64,000 nucleotides of DNA, taken from NCBI GenBank assembly GCA_947498985.1, contig CANMMF010000004.1:496001-560000 (forward strand), written 5' to 3'. A model generated the notes under the pieces. That model ran no database searches. It was not told where the DNA came from and saw only the letters and a program-made list of their open reading frames with translations. The position numbers and the translations under genes are program-made. Positions 45,450-54,962 of the stretch are shown piece by piece. Position 1 is the stretch's first letter. Each line of letters opens with the position of its first letter. This stretch comes from an uncultured Paracoccaceae bacterium (lineage in GTDB: Bacteria; Pseudomonadota; Alphaproteobacteria; Rhodobacterales; Rhodobacteraceae).

Positions 45450-46385
45450 ATGCCGCTTCTAAAGATCACCGCCAGAGACGACCGGCCGGGCCTGCACGCG
45501 GCCCCCGGAGATCTGTCGCAGGCGCTGGGAAATGCGCTGGCCGAGGATCCCGGGCCGGTCACGATCATGATCCACGGCTACAAATACCAGCCCGGCCATC
45601 CCCGCCATTGCCCGCAGGACACGCTGCTGTCGCCCGGCCTCAGAGAGCGCCGCGGCAAGCGTCAGAGCTGGCCGCGGCACTTGGGGTTTCGCGGTCAGAA
45701 AGGCGAAGGGATCGGCCTGGGGTTTGGCTGGGCGGCGCGTGGCTCGATCCGGGGCGCCTATGCGCGGGCGGCCGAGGCCGGTGCCGCGCTCGGGCGCCTG
45801 ATGGACACGGTGGCGCGCGCCGATCCGGAGCGTCCGATCCGCCTGATCGCGCATTCTCTGGGCGCGCGTGTGGCGCTCTCGGGGATCTCCTGTTGCCGCC
45901 ATGCACGCGCAAGAAGCCTTGTTTTACTGGCGGCGGCGGAGTTTGCCAGCGCCGCGCGCGCGGCGTTGTCGCAACCGGCGGCAGAGGGATGCCGCGTGCT
46001 CAACGTGACCTCGCGCGAAAACGATCTGTTCGACTTTCTCTTCGAACAGCTGGTGCCTTCGGGCACAGATGCGGACTGGGTTCTGGGCCAGGCCCGCGGC
46101 GGTCTGCCGATGGTGAGCCTGCAGCTTGACGATCCCGCGAGCCTCGCGGCGCTGCGCCGTCTGGGCTACCCGATTGCCGCCTCCGAACGGCGGATCTGCC
46201 ATTGGTCGCCCTATCTCCGGCCCGGCGTCTTTCCGCTTTATCGCGCGGTGCTGGACGGCAATCTGCCACTGGCGACACTGCGCGCGGCCCTGCCGGCGGA
46301 GCATGCCCCGAGATGGGCGCGGCTCTGGCCCGCGAAAGCGCGGCTTACCTGGACGCGCGCTGCCACCACACAAAGCGCGGGCTAG
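45450..46385 (+). CDS. Alpha/beta hydrolase
   Basis: This 311-residue protein has a hydrolase fold with an oxyanion-type VTIMIHGYKYQPG near residue 35-50 and a nucleophile-elbow-like RLIAHSLGARVALSG near 130-145, where Ser lies in AHSLG. Candidate acid and His partners are less clear but may include NDLFDF and the later HW. No signal peptide is seen, and the substrate is unknown. GGAG precedes the ATG. It is divergent from metZ, so the gap contains promoters in both directions. Confidence 0.8.
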   Translation: MPLLKITARDDRPGLHAAPGDLSQALGNALAEDPGPVTIMIHGYKYQPGHPRHCPQDTLLSPGLRERRGKRQSWPRHLGFRGQKGEGIGLGFGWAARGSIRGAYARAAEAGAALGRLMDTVARADPERPIRLIAHSLGARVALSGISCCRHARARSLVLLAAAEFASAARAALSQPAAEGCRVLNVTSRENDLFDFLFEQLVPSGTDADWVLGQARGGLPMVSLQLDDPASLAALRRLGYPIAASERRICHWSPYLRPGVFPLYRAVLDGNLPLATLRAALPAEHAPRWARLWPAKARLTWTRAATTQSAG

Positions 46386-46569
46386 CGCAAGACCGCGGCC
46401 ATGCCCGACACGGGTGAAGCCCCGCGAACTGCCCCCCGAAACCCCTGAATGCAGAAAATTTTAGACATTTGATCGCGTATTGTGCGACCGGGTCCTGCCA
46501 GCAGTTGCCTTTCCCCGGGAAGAGACCGCATCATGGTCGTCAAGGCCGCGTTCATCAGGACCCTCCTTC

Positions 46570-48447
46570 ATGGAAAATTTTCTATTTCAGGCCACTGTCT
46601 TTCTCGGCGCCGCGGTCATCGCGGTACCGATTGCCGCGCGGTTCGGGCTGGGCTCGGTGCTGGGCTACCTGCTGGCCGGGCTGATCATCGGGCCGGGGCT
46701 CGGACTGGTGGCCAATACCGAGGATATCCAGCATTTCGCGGAATTTGGCGTTGTGATGATGCTGTTTCTCATCGGGCTGGAGCTTGAACCCCGCGCCCTT
46801 TGGGACATGCGCCACCGGCTGATCGGCCTTGGCGGGCTGCAGATCGCCATCACCACAGGCCTTGTTATGGCCGCGTCGATTGCTTTCGGTCTGCCCTGGC
46901 AGACCTCGCTGGCCATCGGCATGATCCTGGCGCTCTCGTCAACCGCCATCGTGCTGCAGACGCTGTCGGAAAAAGGGCTGATGCAGACCGCGGGCGGGCG
47001 GTCGACCTTTTCGGTGCTGCTGACGCAGGACATCGCGGTGATCCCGATGCTGATCGCGATGCCGCTGCTGGCGGTGGGCCCGATGGTGGCGCTGTCGCCC
47101 GACGGCTCGATCCAGCGCGCGGCAGAAGAGCACGGGCACCACAGCATGTCGCTGGTCGAAGGCTTGCCCGGCTGGGGTGTGGCGCTGGTGACGCTGGGCG
47201 TTGTCGCCGCGATCATCCTGGCAGGCGTCTACGGCGCGCGGCCGCTCTTCCGCTTCATCCACTCCGCCAAGCTGCCGGAGATGTTCACCGCCATCGCCCT
47301 GCTGATTGTCGTGGGCATCGGCTTCCTGATGATGCTGGTCGGGCTTTCGCCGGCACTTGGCACCTTCCTTGCGGGTGTGGTTCTGGCCAACTCCGAGTTC
47401 CGCCACGAGCTGGAATCCGATATCGAGCCTTTCAAGGGCCTGCTGCTGGGGCTCTTCTTCATCACCGTCGGCGCGGGCATCAATGTTACCGCGCTGATGC
47501 GCGAGCCGATCCTGATCCTTTCGCTGGCCCTTGGCGTGATCGCGCTGAAAGGCGCGGTTCTTTACGGGCTCGGCAAGGCGTTCGGGCTGCGCGGGCGGGA
47601 TCAATGGCTCTTTACGCTGGGCCTGGCGCAGGCGGGCGAGTTCGGCTTTGTGCTGATTTCCTTTGCGCTGCAGCAGGCGGTGCTCGACCAGCGTCTGGGG
47701 CAGACGCTGCTGTTGGTGGTGGCGCTCTCGATGCTGATCACGCCGCTTCTGTTCATCCTTTACGAATGGCTCTCCAAACGGATTGTCGAGCGGACCGACG
47801 AGGAGCCCGAGCCCGACGATATCGACGCCCGAGGCCCTGTGATCATTGCCGGAATCGGGCGCTTTGGACAGGTGGTGAACCGGCTTGTGCAATCGGCGGG
47901 CTTCCAGTCGGTGGTGCTGGATCACAACATGCAGACGATCCAGCTGATGCGCCGCTTCGGCTACAAGGGCTTTTTCGGCGACCCGACCCGCCCGGAACTT
48001 CTGCACGCGGCGGGCATCGAAAGCGCGCGTGTTCTGGTGGCCGCGCTCGACGACCCGAAATCCAACCTCAAGCTTGTGTCCTACGCGCGGCGCGTCCGGC
48101 CCGACCTGCATATCGTGGCGCGCGCGCGCGACCGGACCCATGTCTACAAGCTCTACCAGGCGGGCGCCAACGACATCGTGCGCGAAATGTTCGACAGCTC
48201 GCTGCGCGCCGGGCGCTACGTGCTGGAGAATATCGGCATGTCGGAATACGAGGCCGCGGTGGCGCAGGAGACCTTTTACCACCACGATCGCGAAACGGTG
48301 CGGGAGCTGGCCGCGCTCTGGGATCCCACAATTCCGGCGTCGGAAAACACCGCCTATATCGAGCGCGCCAAGGCGCTCGAAAAGGATCTGGAAACCGCGC
48401 TCTTCACCGCGCTGGAATCCTCCAGCAAGGAAAACACCGCCGCCTGA
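46570..48447 (+). CDS. Kef-type monovalent cation:proton antiporter (CPA2) with RCK domain
   Basis: This 625-residue protein has about 12 hydrophobic segments from 1 to 395, with family text such as GYLLAGLIIGPGLG and LSSTAIVLQTLSEKG. A cytoplasmic RCK/TrkA-N domain starts near 430 (PVIIAGIGRFGQVVNRLVQSA), with a GxGRxG nucleotide motif. It exchanges K+ (or Na+) for H+ and may protect against electrophiles as KefB/KefC do. The ancillary quinone reductase KefF/KefG is not adjacent, so regulation by glutathione adducts is not certain. The start is ATG at 46570 where the first helix begins. Earlier in-frame codons lack a good site. Confidence 0.9.
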   Translation: MENFLFQATVFLGAAVIAVPIAARFGLGSVLGYLLAGLIIGPGLGLVANTEDIQHFAEFGVVMMLFLIGLELEPRALWDMRHRLIGLGGLQIAITTGLVMAASIAFGLPWQTSLAIGMILALSSTAIVLQTLSEKGLMQTAGGRSTFSVLLTQDIAVIPMLIAMPLLAVGPMVALSPDGSIQRAAEEHGHHSMSLVEGLPGWGVALVTLGVVAAIILAGVYGARPLFRFIHSAKLPEMFTAIALLIVVGIGFLMMLVGLSPALGTFLAGVVLANSEFRHELESDIEPFKGLLLGLFFITVGAGINVTALMREPILILSLALGVIALKGAVLYGLGKAFGLRGRDQWLFTLGLAQAGEFGFVLISFALQQAVLDQRLGQTLLLVVALSMLITPLLFILYEWLSKRIVERTDEEPEPDDIDARGPVIIAGIGRFGQVVNRLVQSAGFQSVVLDHNMQTIQLMRRFGYKGFFGDPTRPELLHAAGIESARVLVAALDDPKSNLKLVSYARRVRPDLHIVARARDRTHVYKLYQAGANDIVREMFDSSLRAGRYVLENIGMSEYEAAVAQETFYHHDRETVRELAALWDPTIPASENTAYIERAKALEKDLETALFTALESSSKENTAA

Positions 48448-48471
48448 ATACCGCGACGCGTCCCGCAAAGC

Positions 48472-48502
48472 AAAAGCCGCGCCCGGGCAGGACGCGGCTT
48501 TT
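48472..48502. terminator. Bidirectional terminator between kef and carD
   Basis: A perfect 10-bp stem AAAAGCCGCG (48472-48481) with CGCGGCTTTT (48493-48502) and an 11-base loop has A/T runs on both sides, so it can end transcription of both convergent genes. Confidence 0.88.
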
Positions 48503-48522
48503 CCGTGTGGTGCGGCAGAGGG

Positions 48523-49032
48523 TTACGCGGCGCGCAGGCCCAGAACCTCGTCCACCTGCTTGGCGGCGGCAACCTCGTCCCCGCCCGAAACGGCGGCCAC
48601 TTCACGGGTCAGACGCTCGAGCGCGGCCTCGTAAAGCTGGCGCTCCGAATAGGATTGTTCGCGCTGGTCGTCGGCGCGGTGCAGGTCGCGCACAACCTCG
48701 GCAATGGCGATCAGATCGCCGGAGTTGATCTTCTGCTCGTATTCCTGCGCCCGGCGCGACCACATGGCCCGCTTGACCTTGGCCTTGCCTTTCAGCGTCT
48801 TCATCGCCTGGCTGACCACATCGGGCGAGCTCAGTGAGCGCATGCCGACCTCGGTGGCCTTGTGCGTCGGAACACGCAGGGTCATTTTGTCCTTCTCGAA
48901 CGAGATCACAAACAGTTCCAGCTCGAATCCGGCGACTTCCTGCTTCTCGATCGAGACGATCTGTCCCACCCCATGAGCGGGATAGACAACATAGTCGTTC
49001 GGGCGGAACTCGGATTTCTTCGACTTACTCAT
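48523..49032 (-). CDS. CarD/CdnL-family transcription regulator
   Basis: This 169-residue protein has the RNA-polymerase-interaction domain at its N-terminus (FRPNDYVVYPAHGVGQIVSIE, residues 8-28) and a helical DNA-contact domain after about 70 (MWSRRAQEYEQKINSGD). CarD proteins stabilise the open complex at rRNA and other promoters. The length and motif order are normal. It lies beside fdxA on the same strand, separated by about 290 bases in which no gene was seen. Confidence 0.93.
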   Translation of the reverse strand: MSKSKKSEFRPNDYVVYPAHGVGQIVSIEKQEVAGFELELFVISFEKDKMTLRVPTHKATEVGMRSLSSPDVVSQAMKTLKGKAKVKRAMWSRRAQEYEQKINSGDLIAIAEVVRDLHRADDQREQSYSERQLYEAALERLTREVAAVSGGDEVAAAKQVDEVLGLRAA

Positions 49033-49319
49033 GCAGACTTTCCTTGCGCTCAGCCGGTGCCGGGATCTTCAGGCGACAGAAAAGGCGACCGGGGACTGGC
49101 ATGTTCCCGCTCACCTTGGCTCTACTTCGGCTTATGCCGCCGGGTTCTGAGGGATCCGGCGCCCAACACAGACTGGTTTCATTGAATGTGATCATATCAT
49201 ATTTTGCGCCCGCAGCATAGAAGGCACATGTCGCGCCGGTTAAGGCCACGATCTCAGCGTGTTACGACGCGTTCCTCGCGCGAAAATCGGGCGTTACGGG
49301 GGCGCGCCGCGAATCAGGC

Positions 49320-49658
49320 TCAGCCGCCTTCGCCCGCCGCCTCGGAGAAGTATTTGTCCATCTTGCCGCTTTCGCCATCGCGATCATCCGCATCCGGCAG
49401 CGGGTCTTTCTTGGTAATGATCACCGGCCAGGATTCGGAGTATTTGCGGTTGAACTCCACCCATTTCTCCATGTCCGGCTCGGTGTCCGGACGGATGGCG
49501 TCGGCGGGGCATTCGGGCTCGCACACGCCGCAATCGATACATTCATCCGGATGGATCACCAGCATGTTCTCGCCTTCATAGAAGCAATCCACCGGACAGA
49601 CCTCGACGCAATCGGTGTATTTGCAGGCGATGCAGTTGTCGGTGACGACATAGGTCAT
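49320..49658 (-). CDS. fdxA: Seven-iron ferredoxin FdxA
   Basis: This 112-residue ferredoxin starts [17 protein letters not shown], with Cys at 9, 12, 17, 21 and 25. It then has [13 protein letters not shown] at about 39-51, giving the [3Fe-4S]/[4Fe-4S] pattern. The C-terminal segment with [16 protein letters not shown] is typical for proteobacterial FdxA. It transfers electrons in the cytoplasm, with partners unknown. The gene is preceded by an odd CTAG tandem repeat in the short gap before the S4 gene. Confidence 0.95.
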   Translation of the reverse strand: MTYVVTDNCIACKYTDCVEVCPVDCFYEGENMLVIHPDECIDCGVCEPECPADAIRPDTEPDMEKWVEFNRKYSESWPVIITKKDPLPDADDRDGESGKMDKYFSEAAGEGG

Positions 49659-49684
49659 GAATGCGGTCCGTGTCTCGTAGCGTC

Positions 49685-49698
49685 AGCTAGCTAGCTAG
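49685..49698. repeat. Tandem CTAG repeat
   Basis: AGCTAGCTAGCTAG runs from 49685 to 49698 with three overlapping CTAG words. CTAG is normally rare in proteobacterial genomes, so three in a row is notable. It lies in the gap between the S4 gene end and fdxA start, upstream of fdxA. Confidence 0.9.
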
Positions 49699-49712
49699 AC
49701 CAGAGGCCGCGA

Positions 49713-50099
49713 TCATTCAAGCATGTCGGGGCGCGACTTTTCCATCTGCCGCCGGTCGCGCTTTGTCGGTCGGCCCTTGCCGTCGAATTTCGGTGCCCGG
49801 GGGGTCGCAGGCGCCTCGGAATGCGGTTTGGGCGGATCGAGATCGGTATAAAGCGCCTGCGCTTCGGGCGCCGGGCCGCGCCGCGTGCCCAGGGCCTCGA
49901 TGCGGATGACCCGAACCTCACGCGATTGTGCAAAGGTCAGCACGTCCCCCACCCCGACCCCAAAGGCCGGTTTGCCGATGGGCACGCCGTTCACGCGGAT
50001 GCCCGCGCCGACCGTTTTGGTCGCCAGGCTGCGCGTCTTGAAGAACCGCGCGTGCCAGAGCCACTTGTCGACGCGGAGTTTGCCTGCCTCCTCGGCCAC
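49713..50099 (-). CDS. S4-domain RNA-binding protein (Hsp15-like)
   Basis: This 128-residue protein has an N-terminal S4 domain (LRVDKWLWHARFFKTRSLA, with AGIRVNG) like Hsp15, which recycles 50S subunits carrying peptidyl-tRNA. The C-terminus is basic and Pro-rich. The GTG start at 50099 directly follows the stop of the helicase gene (TGAGTG), so the two are coupled. A role with the helicase in RNA processing is inferred from position. Confidence 0.88.
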   Translation of the reverse strand: MAEEAGKLRVDKWLWHARFFKTRSLATKTVGAGIRVNGVPIGKPAFGVGVGDVLTFAQSREVRVIRIEALGTRRGPAPEAQALYTDLDPPKPHSEAPATPRAPKFDGKGRPTKRDRRQMEKSRPDMLE

Positions 50100-53021
50100 T
50101 CAGGTCTTGTCCTTGAGCCCCATGAGCGCGGCGGCAAAGGGGTTGTCGGGATCGATGGGCTTTTCCTTGCGCGGCGGGCGGGCCTCGAAGGTCTTGGCTC
50201 CGCGTTCGCCCTTGGGACCGCCCTTGCCGGGCTTGCCCTTGCCGCGCGGTTTGCCCTGACCGGGCTTGCCACCGCCGTCGCGGCGCGCGCCGCCGCCCTT
50301 TCGGGGGCCGCCCCGCTGCCCGCCACGAATGCCGCCCCAGGTGAAGGTGTAGAACACCTCCGTCTCGGGACCGGCCAGCGCCGCGTCGGGCGCGGTTCCG
50401 GGCAGGATCTCTTCGGCGGGTGTGTCCGCCACGGGCGCCTCTTCGGCAGGCGCGGCGGGCTCTTCGGCGACGGGGGCAGCGCCCTCGTCGGCAATCCCGA
50501 CCACGGCCTCGGGAATGTCCGCAGGTGGCGGGACTTCGGCAGGTGCGGCGTCGCTGCCGGCGGAGGCCACTTGCGCGGCGTCCATCACCGGAATGTCCTC
50601 TGCCGGTACGCCATCCTCGGCCTTCACCACCGCGTCGACCGGTTTCACCTTCTCGCGCTCGGCCCTCTCGGACTTGTAGCCCAGCCCGCCCATCAGATCG
50701 GCGAACTGCTCCAGCGTAAGCCCGCTGATCGAGAGCATGTCGGAATTGGCTTCGAACCCGCCCCGGCTGTCCTCGCCGCGCAGCATGTCCGCGAGACGCT
50801 CCAGCATGTCGATGCGGATGGCGCGCGCGCCCGCCGCGCGGTAACCGCTGAGCGTGAGGTGCTGGGCCGGTGTGCCCGCGGGGTTCGGCACGGTGACAAG
50901 GCCCGGGGGCGGCGCTTCGGGAAACTCCTCCAACCCGTTGGCAAGGCTCCACAAAACCAGACGCAACCGGGTCGGCGCTGGCTTCAGCAGCAGCGGCATG
51001 AAGATCGTGTACTGGCCGAAGCGCACGCCGTGCTTGCGCAGCATGCCGCGCGCGTCCTGGTCCAGCTGTTTGACGTCGTCGGCCACATCGGCGCGCGGGA
51101 TCACCCCCATCGCCTCGACCAGCCGGAAGGCAAAGCCCTTGGCCAGCCCGTTCAGCGTCTCGTCGCCCTGCATCTTGCTGAGCGGCTCGAACTGCGCGGC
51201 AATCTTGCGGTCGATGAAATGCTGCAGGCGGCGTTCGACCTTGCCCGCGACATCCGCGCCGGCCTCTTCGTCGACAAAGGCCACAACGCGGGGTTTCAGC
51301 GGATCGTCGCCCTTCGCGAGCTTGCCCACCGCCTGTTCACCCCACATCAGGCCCCCCTGCTCGGTGAAATCGAGCTCGGTATCCGGCGCGTTGTAAAAAC
51401 GGTCCGCCCGCAGATGGAAATGCGGCACCAGCGCCTGGACCGAGGCCTGACGGATCGTCTTGGCCTCCTGCCCCGTCGCGTCCTTGTCCTGACGGAACCG
51501 GAACCCTTCGAGCTTACCGACGAATTGTCCTTCGACGGTCACCTCGCCCTTGTCATTCACTTCGGCCAAGAGGGCCTCCTTTTGTTTCAACCGCCGAAGC
51601 AGCACGCTGGTCCGCCGGTCTACAAATCTTTGCGTCAGGCGCGCGTGCAGCGCGTCCGACAGGCTGTCTTCTACAGCGCGCGCCCGGGCGCGCCAATGGT
51701 CTTCATCGGCCACCCATCCACGCCGTTGCGCCACATAGGTCCAGGTTCTGATAAAGGCGAGACGTTTCGACAATGTGTCAATGTCGCCGTCTGTCCGGTC
51801 GATGCGATTGATCTGTCGGGCCAGAAAATCATCCGGGATGGCGCCTTTTTCGTGCAGATGTGAAAAGATAACGCCCAGAAGCCCCGCATGTTCCGCCGCC
51901 GAGATGCCGCGGAAATCCGGGATCCGGCAGACATCCCACAAAAGCTGCACCGCGGACGGGCTGCTGGCGCGGGCCTGCACTTCGGCGTCCTGCCCCAGGG
52001 TGCGCAGCGCGCGCAGATCGTCGGCCTCGCGCGCTTTCATCAGCCAGTCATTGTCGGGCTTGACGTCGAGTGAGCGGTCCAGCGTCATGATCGAGGCGAA
52101 ATTCAGCTGCGCGCTGCGCCAGTTGAGTTTCTTCAGCGGTGTGAACTGATGGTTGCAGATCGCCTCTGCCCAATCCTCCGGAATCGCCCCCGCCTCGCCG
52201 GTCACGCCGAAGGTGCCGTGGCTCATCCCGCGCCCGGCACGGCCCGCGATCTGGGCCAGTTCATTGGGCTGCAAGGGCCGCAGCCGCCGCCCGTCGAATT
52301 TTGTGAGCGACGAAAACGCAACGTGGTTGATGTCGAGGTTGAGCCCCATGCCGATGGCATCGGTGGCCACCAGAAAATCGACCTCGCCATTCTGGTAAAG
52401 ATCGACCTGCGCGTTGCGGGTGCGCGGGCTGAGCGCGCCCATGACCACCGCCGCCCCGCCTTTCTGGCGTTTGAGCAGCTCGGCGATGGCATAGACATTC
52501 TCGACCGAGAACCCCACGATTGCGGTGCGCGCGGGCAGTCGGCTTATCTTTTTCGAACCTGTGTAGCTTAGCTGGCTCATCCGCTCGCGGCGGATGAACT
52601 GCACCCCGTCCACAAGCGCCGCAATCGGGCCGCGCATCGTGTCCGAGCCCAGAAACAGCGTCTCGTGCTGACCGCGCATGCGCAACAGCCGGTCGGTGAA
52701 GACATGCCCGCGTTCAGGATCGGCGCAAAGCTGGATCTCGTCTATCGCGACAAAATCGCAGCCCATGCCCTCGGGCATCGCCTCGACCGTGCAGACCCAG
52801 TATTGCGCCCGCGGCGGCACGATGCGCTCTTCGCCCGTGACCAGAGCCACCACGGAAGGCCCGCGAATGGCGACGATCTTGTCATAGACCTCGCGCGCCA
52901 GAAGCCGCAGCGGCAGACCGATGATCCCCGTGCGGTAGCCCAGCATCCGGTCGATGGCGTAATGGGTCTTGCCGGTATTGGTCGGGCCGAGAACGGCGGC
53001 GACCGTGGCGCGTTGGGCCAT
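50100..53021 (-). CDS. Suv3-like ATP-dependent RNA helicase with RGG/KG-rich tail
   Basis: This 973-residue superfamily-2 helicase matches the mitochondrial SUV3 family. The P-loop is GPTNTGKTH (residues 12-20), the DExx box is DEIQ (94-97), and motif VI is IAGRAGRG near 268. Bacterial Suv3 homologues are typical of alphaproteobacteria. After about 755 the protein becomes Ala/Pro/Glu-rich with low complexity, then ends in a basic Gly-rich tail (GGIRGGQRGGPRKGGG, GKPRGKGKPGKGG) likely to bind RNA. It is immediately followed by the S4 gene. The target RNA is unknown. The ATG at 53021 places the P-loop at the N-terminus. Confidence 0.92.
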   Translation of the reverse strand: MAQRATVAAVLGPTNTGKTHYAIDRMLGYRTGIIGLPLRLLAREVYDKIVAIRGPSVVALVTGEERIVPPRAQYWVCTVEAMPEGMGCDFVAIDEIQLCADPERGHVFTDRLLRMRGQHETLFLGSDTMRGPIAALVDGVQFIRRERMSQLSYTGSKKISRLPARTAIVGFSVENVYAIAELLKRQKGGAAVVMGALSPRTRNAQVDLYQNGEVDFLVATDAIGMGLNLDINHVAFSSLTKFDGRRLRPLQPNELAQIAGRAGRGMSHGTFGVTGEAGAIPEDWAEAICNHQFTPLKKLNWRSAQLNFASIMTLDRSLDVKPDNDWLMKAREADDLRALRTLGQDAEVQARASSPSAVQLLWDVCRIPDFRGISAAEHAGLLGVIFSHLHEKGAIPDDFLARQINRIDRTDGDIDTLSKRLAFIRTWTYVAQRRGWVADEDHWRARARAVEDSLSDALHARLTQRFVDRRTSVLLRRLKQKEALLAEVNDKGEVTVEGQFVGKLEGFRFRQDKDATGQEAKTIRQASVQALVPHFHLRADRFYNAPDTELDFTEQGGLMWGEQAVGKLAKGDDPLKPRVVAFVDEEAGADVAGKVERRLQHFIDRKIAAQFEPLSKMQGDETLNGLAKGFAFRLVEAMGVIPRADVADDVKQLDQDARGMLRKHGVRFGQYTIFMPLLLKPAPTRLRLVLWSLANGLEEFPEAPPPGLVTVPNPAGTPAQHLTLSGYRAAGARAIRIDMLERLADMLRGEDSRGGFEANSDMLSISGLTLEQFADLMGGLGYKSERAEREKVKPVDAVVKAEDGVPAEDIPVMDAAQVASAGSDAAPAEVPPPADIPEAVVGIADEGAAPVAEEPAAPAEEAPVADTPAEEILPGTAPDAALAGPETEVFYTFTWGGIRGGQRGGPRKGGGARRDGGGKPGQGKPRGKGKPGKGGPKGERGAKTFEARPPRKEKPIDPDNPFAAALMGLKDKT

Positions 53022-53064
53022 CTGGCCAGCCTCTCAAATCAGCGTGACAGGTCCGGGGGTTGGA

Positions 53065-53634
53065 TCAGAGTTCGATGCCGCGTGCAATGCGTTCCAGACG
53101 CTCCATCGCGCGGATCACATCCGCATCATGCGGGCGCATCCTCAGCACCCGCTCATAGGCGTCATAGGCCAGGATCGGCCGGTCCACCTGCTCATGAATC
53201 GCGCCGATCCCGCGCAAAGCCGCAAAATGGCTGGGGTTGAGGTTGAGCACCCGCGCCAGCGCATCCATCGCCGGGCCGTAGCGATCGGCCTGGTAATAGG
53301 CCAGTGCCAGCCCGTGCCAGCCTTCGGCGAAATCCGGCGCATGATCGGTCAGCGCGCGAAAATGCTCGATCGCCTTGGTGTGATCCGACAGCTCCAGCGC
53401 ATCGCGCCCGCGTTTGAGCAGCAGATCCATCGCCGCGGAGCCCGATTTCGACCATTCGGAGAGAATCTGCCGTTCCAGCCGCGACGCGGCGCTGTCATCT
53501 TCGGCCTGCCGCAGCTCTTCGAGCAGCTCGGCGGCGCGCGAATCTGCCCGGGCCGGGACGCCAGGTATGGAAAACATGACTACGGCTGCCAGTGCCGTGA
53601 CGGTAGATTTGAAATTCATGACACCCATGCTCAT
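53065..53634 (-). CDS. Periplasmic TPR-repeat protein
   Basis: This 189-residue protein has a signal peptide (FKSTVTALAAVVMFSIPGVPARA) and about three TPR units (about 70-175), for example ALELSDHTKAIEHFRAL, YYQADRYGPAMDALARVL and HEQVDRPILAYDAYERVL. It likely mediates protein contacts in the periplasm. The start is read as ATG at 53634 with AGGA upstream. ATG at 53628 or 53619 are close alternatives. It lies upstream of the Suv3-like gene on the same strand. Confidence 0.82.
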   Translation of the reverse strand: MSMGVMNFKSTVTALAAVVMFSIPGVPARADSRAAELLEELRQAEDDSAASRLERQILSEWSKSGSAAMDLLLKRGRDALELSDHTKAIEHFRALTDHAPDFAEGWHGLALAYYQADRYGPAMDALARVLNLNPSHFAALRGIGAIHEQVDRPILAYDAYERVLRMRPHDADVIRAMERLERIARGIEL

Positions 53635-53700
53635 AACAGTCCTGAGTGTAGCGCCTGAGCGTCGGAATGCCAGCGCAGGTTTTCGTAAGGAAGGAAGAAC

Positions 53701-53991
53701 ATGAGCGATACCATAACGGCCGCCGTCGCGGCCCTGAACGAAAAGATGGACGGTGCGGGCTTTGACGGCACCGCCAAGTTTGTGATGGGCGACGAGGGCA
53801 GCTTTATCGTCGACGAATCCGGCGCGCGCGAAGGCGACGACGACGCGGACGTTACCCTCAGCGCGGATGTGGACACGTTCCAGCAGATCTTCGAGGGTGA
53901 GCTGAACCCGACCACCGCCTTCATGTCCGGCAAGCTGACCATCGACGGCGACATGGGCAAGGCCATGCAACTGGCGCAGGTGCTGGCCTGA
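53701..53991 (+). CDS. SCP2 sterol-transfer-domain protein
   Basis: This 96-residue protein is a single SCP2-type domain: FDGTAKFVMGDEGSFIVDESG, DVTLSADVDTFQQIFEGELNPTTAFMSGKLTIDGDMGKAMQ. Such small proteins bind lipids or hydrophobic ligands. AAGGAAGGAAG precedes the ATG. Its stop overlaps the start of an alpha/beta hydrolase (TGATG), pointing to a lipid-related pair. Confidence 0.9.
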   Translation: MSDTITAAVAALNEKMDGAGFDGTAKFVMGDEGSFIVDESGAREGDDDADVTLSADVDTFQQIFEGELNPTTAFMSGKLTIDGDMGKAMQLAQVLA

Positions 53992-54962
53992 TGGATCTGA
54001 CCTCTGCCACTTTCCATGCCGATCTGGCCGAAGGCCCGGCAGAGGCGCGTGCCTTCTGGACGCAGGCCGATGACGGCCTGCGCATCCGAGTGGCGCATTA
54101 TCCCGCGCGGGACGCAGACAGCGCACGCGGCAGCGTGCTGCTGTTTCCCGGGCGCACCGAATATGTCGAGAAATACGGCCGCACCGCCGCCGTGATGGCC
54201 GGACGCGGCTATCACACGCTGACCATCGACTGGCGCGGACAGGGCCTGGCCGACCGCATGCTGGAGGACCGGCGCGCCGGTCACGTGGAGGTCTTCGAGG
54301 ATTACCAGCGCGACGTCGCCGCCATGCTCAGCGCCGCCGAGGCGCTGGAGCTGCCGCGCCCCTGGCACATGATCGGCCATTCCATGGGCGGCGCCATCGG
54401 GCTGCGTGCGGTGATGGACGGGCTGCCCGTCGCCTCCTGCGTCTTCACCGGTCCTATGTGGGGGATCCACATCTCCACCACCGTGCGTCCCGCCGCCTGG
54501 GCGCTTACCTGGTCGTCGAAACATGTGGGGCTGGGCCATCTCTTTGCGCCGGGCACCGGCACCGAAAGCTATACCGCCACAGGCGAGTTCGAGGACAACA
54601 CCCTGACCACCGATCCCGAAATGTGGGATTACATGCGCCGCCAGGTGCTGGCGCAGCCGGAACTGCAGCTGGGCGGCCCGTCGATGCACTGGCTGCACGA
54701 GGCGCTGGCCGAATGCCGCGGGCTGGTGCGGCGGCCCTCGCCCGACCTGCCCTGCCTTTGCTTTGTCGGCTCAAACGAGCGCATTGTCGACGTCCCGCGT
54801 ATCCATGACCGCATGGCGCGCTGGCCCGGCGGGCATCTCGATGTGCTCGAGGGCGGCGAGCACGAAGTGCTGATGGAGCGCCCCGAGCTGCGCGACCGCG
54901 TGCTGTCGATGGCGATCGACCAGTTCGACGGCGCCGGTGCGCGGACCGCGTTAACCGCCTGA
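53991..54962 (+). CDS. Lysophospholipase-like alpha/beta hydrolase (PldB family)
   Basis: This 323-residue hydrolase has the oxyanion region LLFPGRTEYVEKYG, the nucleophile motif MIGHSMGGAIGL (Ser near 127), an acid in LCFVGSNERIVD and His in EGGEHEVLME. The pattern resembles PldB lysophospholipases and monoglyceride lipases. Coupling with the SCP2 gene by a one-base overlap suggests lipid processing. It converges on and overlaps the aldolase gene by 12 bases. No signal peptide is seen. Confidence 0.88.
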   Translation: MDLTSATFHADLAEGPAEARAFWTQADDGLRIRVAHYPARDADSARGSVLLFPGRTEYVEKYGRTAAVMAGRGYHTLTIDWRGQGLADRMLEDRRAGHVEVFEDYQRDVAAMLSAAEALELPRPWHMIGHSMGGAIGLRAVMDGLPVASCVFTGPMWGIHISTTVRPAAWALTWSSKHVGLGHLFAPGTGTESYTATGEFEDNTLTTDPEMWDYMRRQVLAQPELQLGGPSMHWLHEALAECRGLVRRPSPDLPCLCFVGSNERIVDVPRIHDRMARWPGGHLDVLEGGEHEVLMERPELRDRVLSMAIDQFDGAGARTALTA

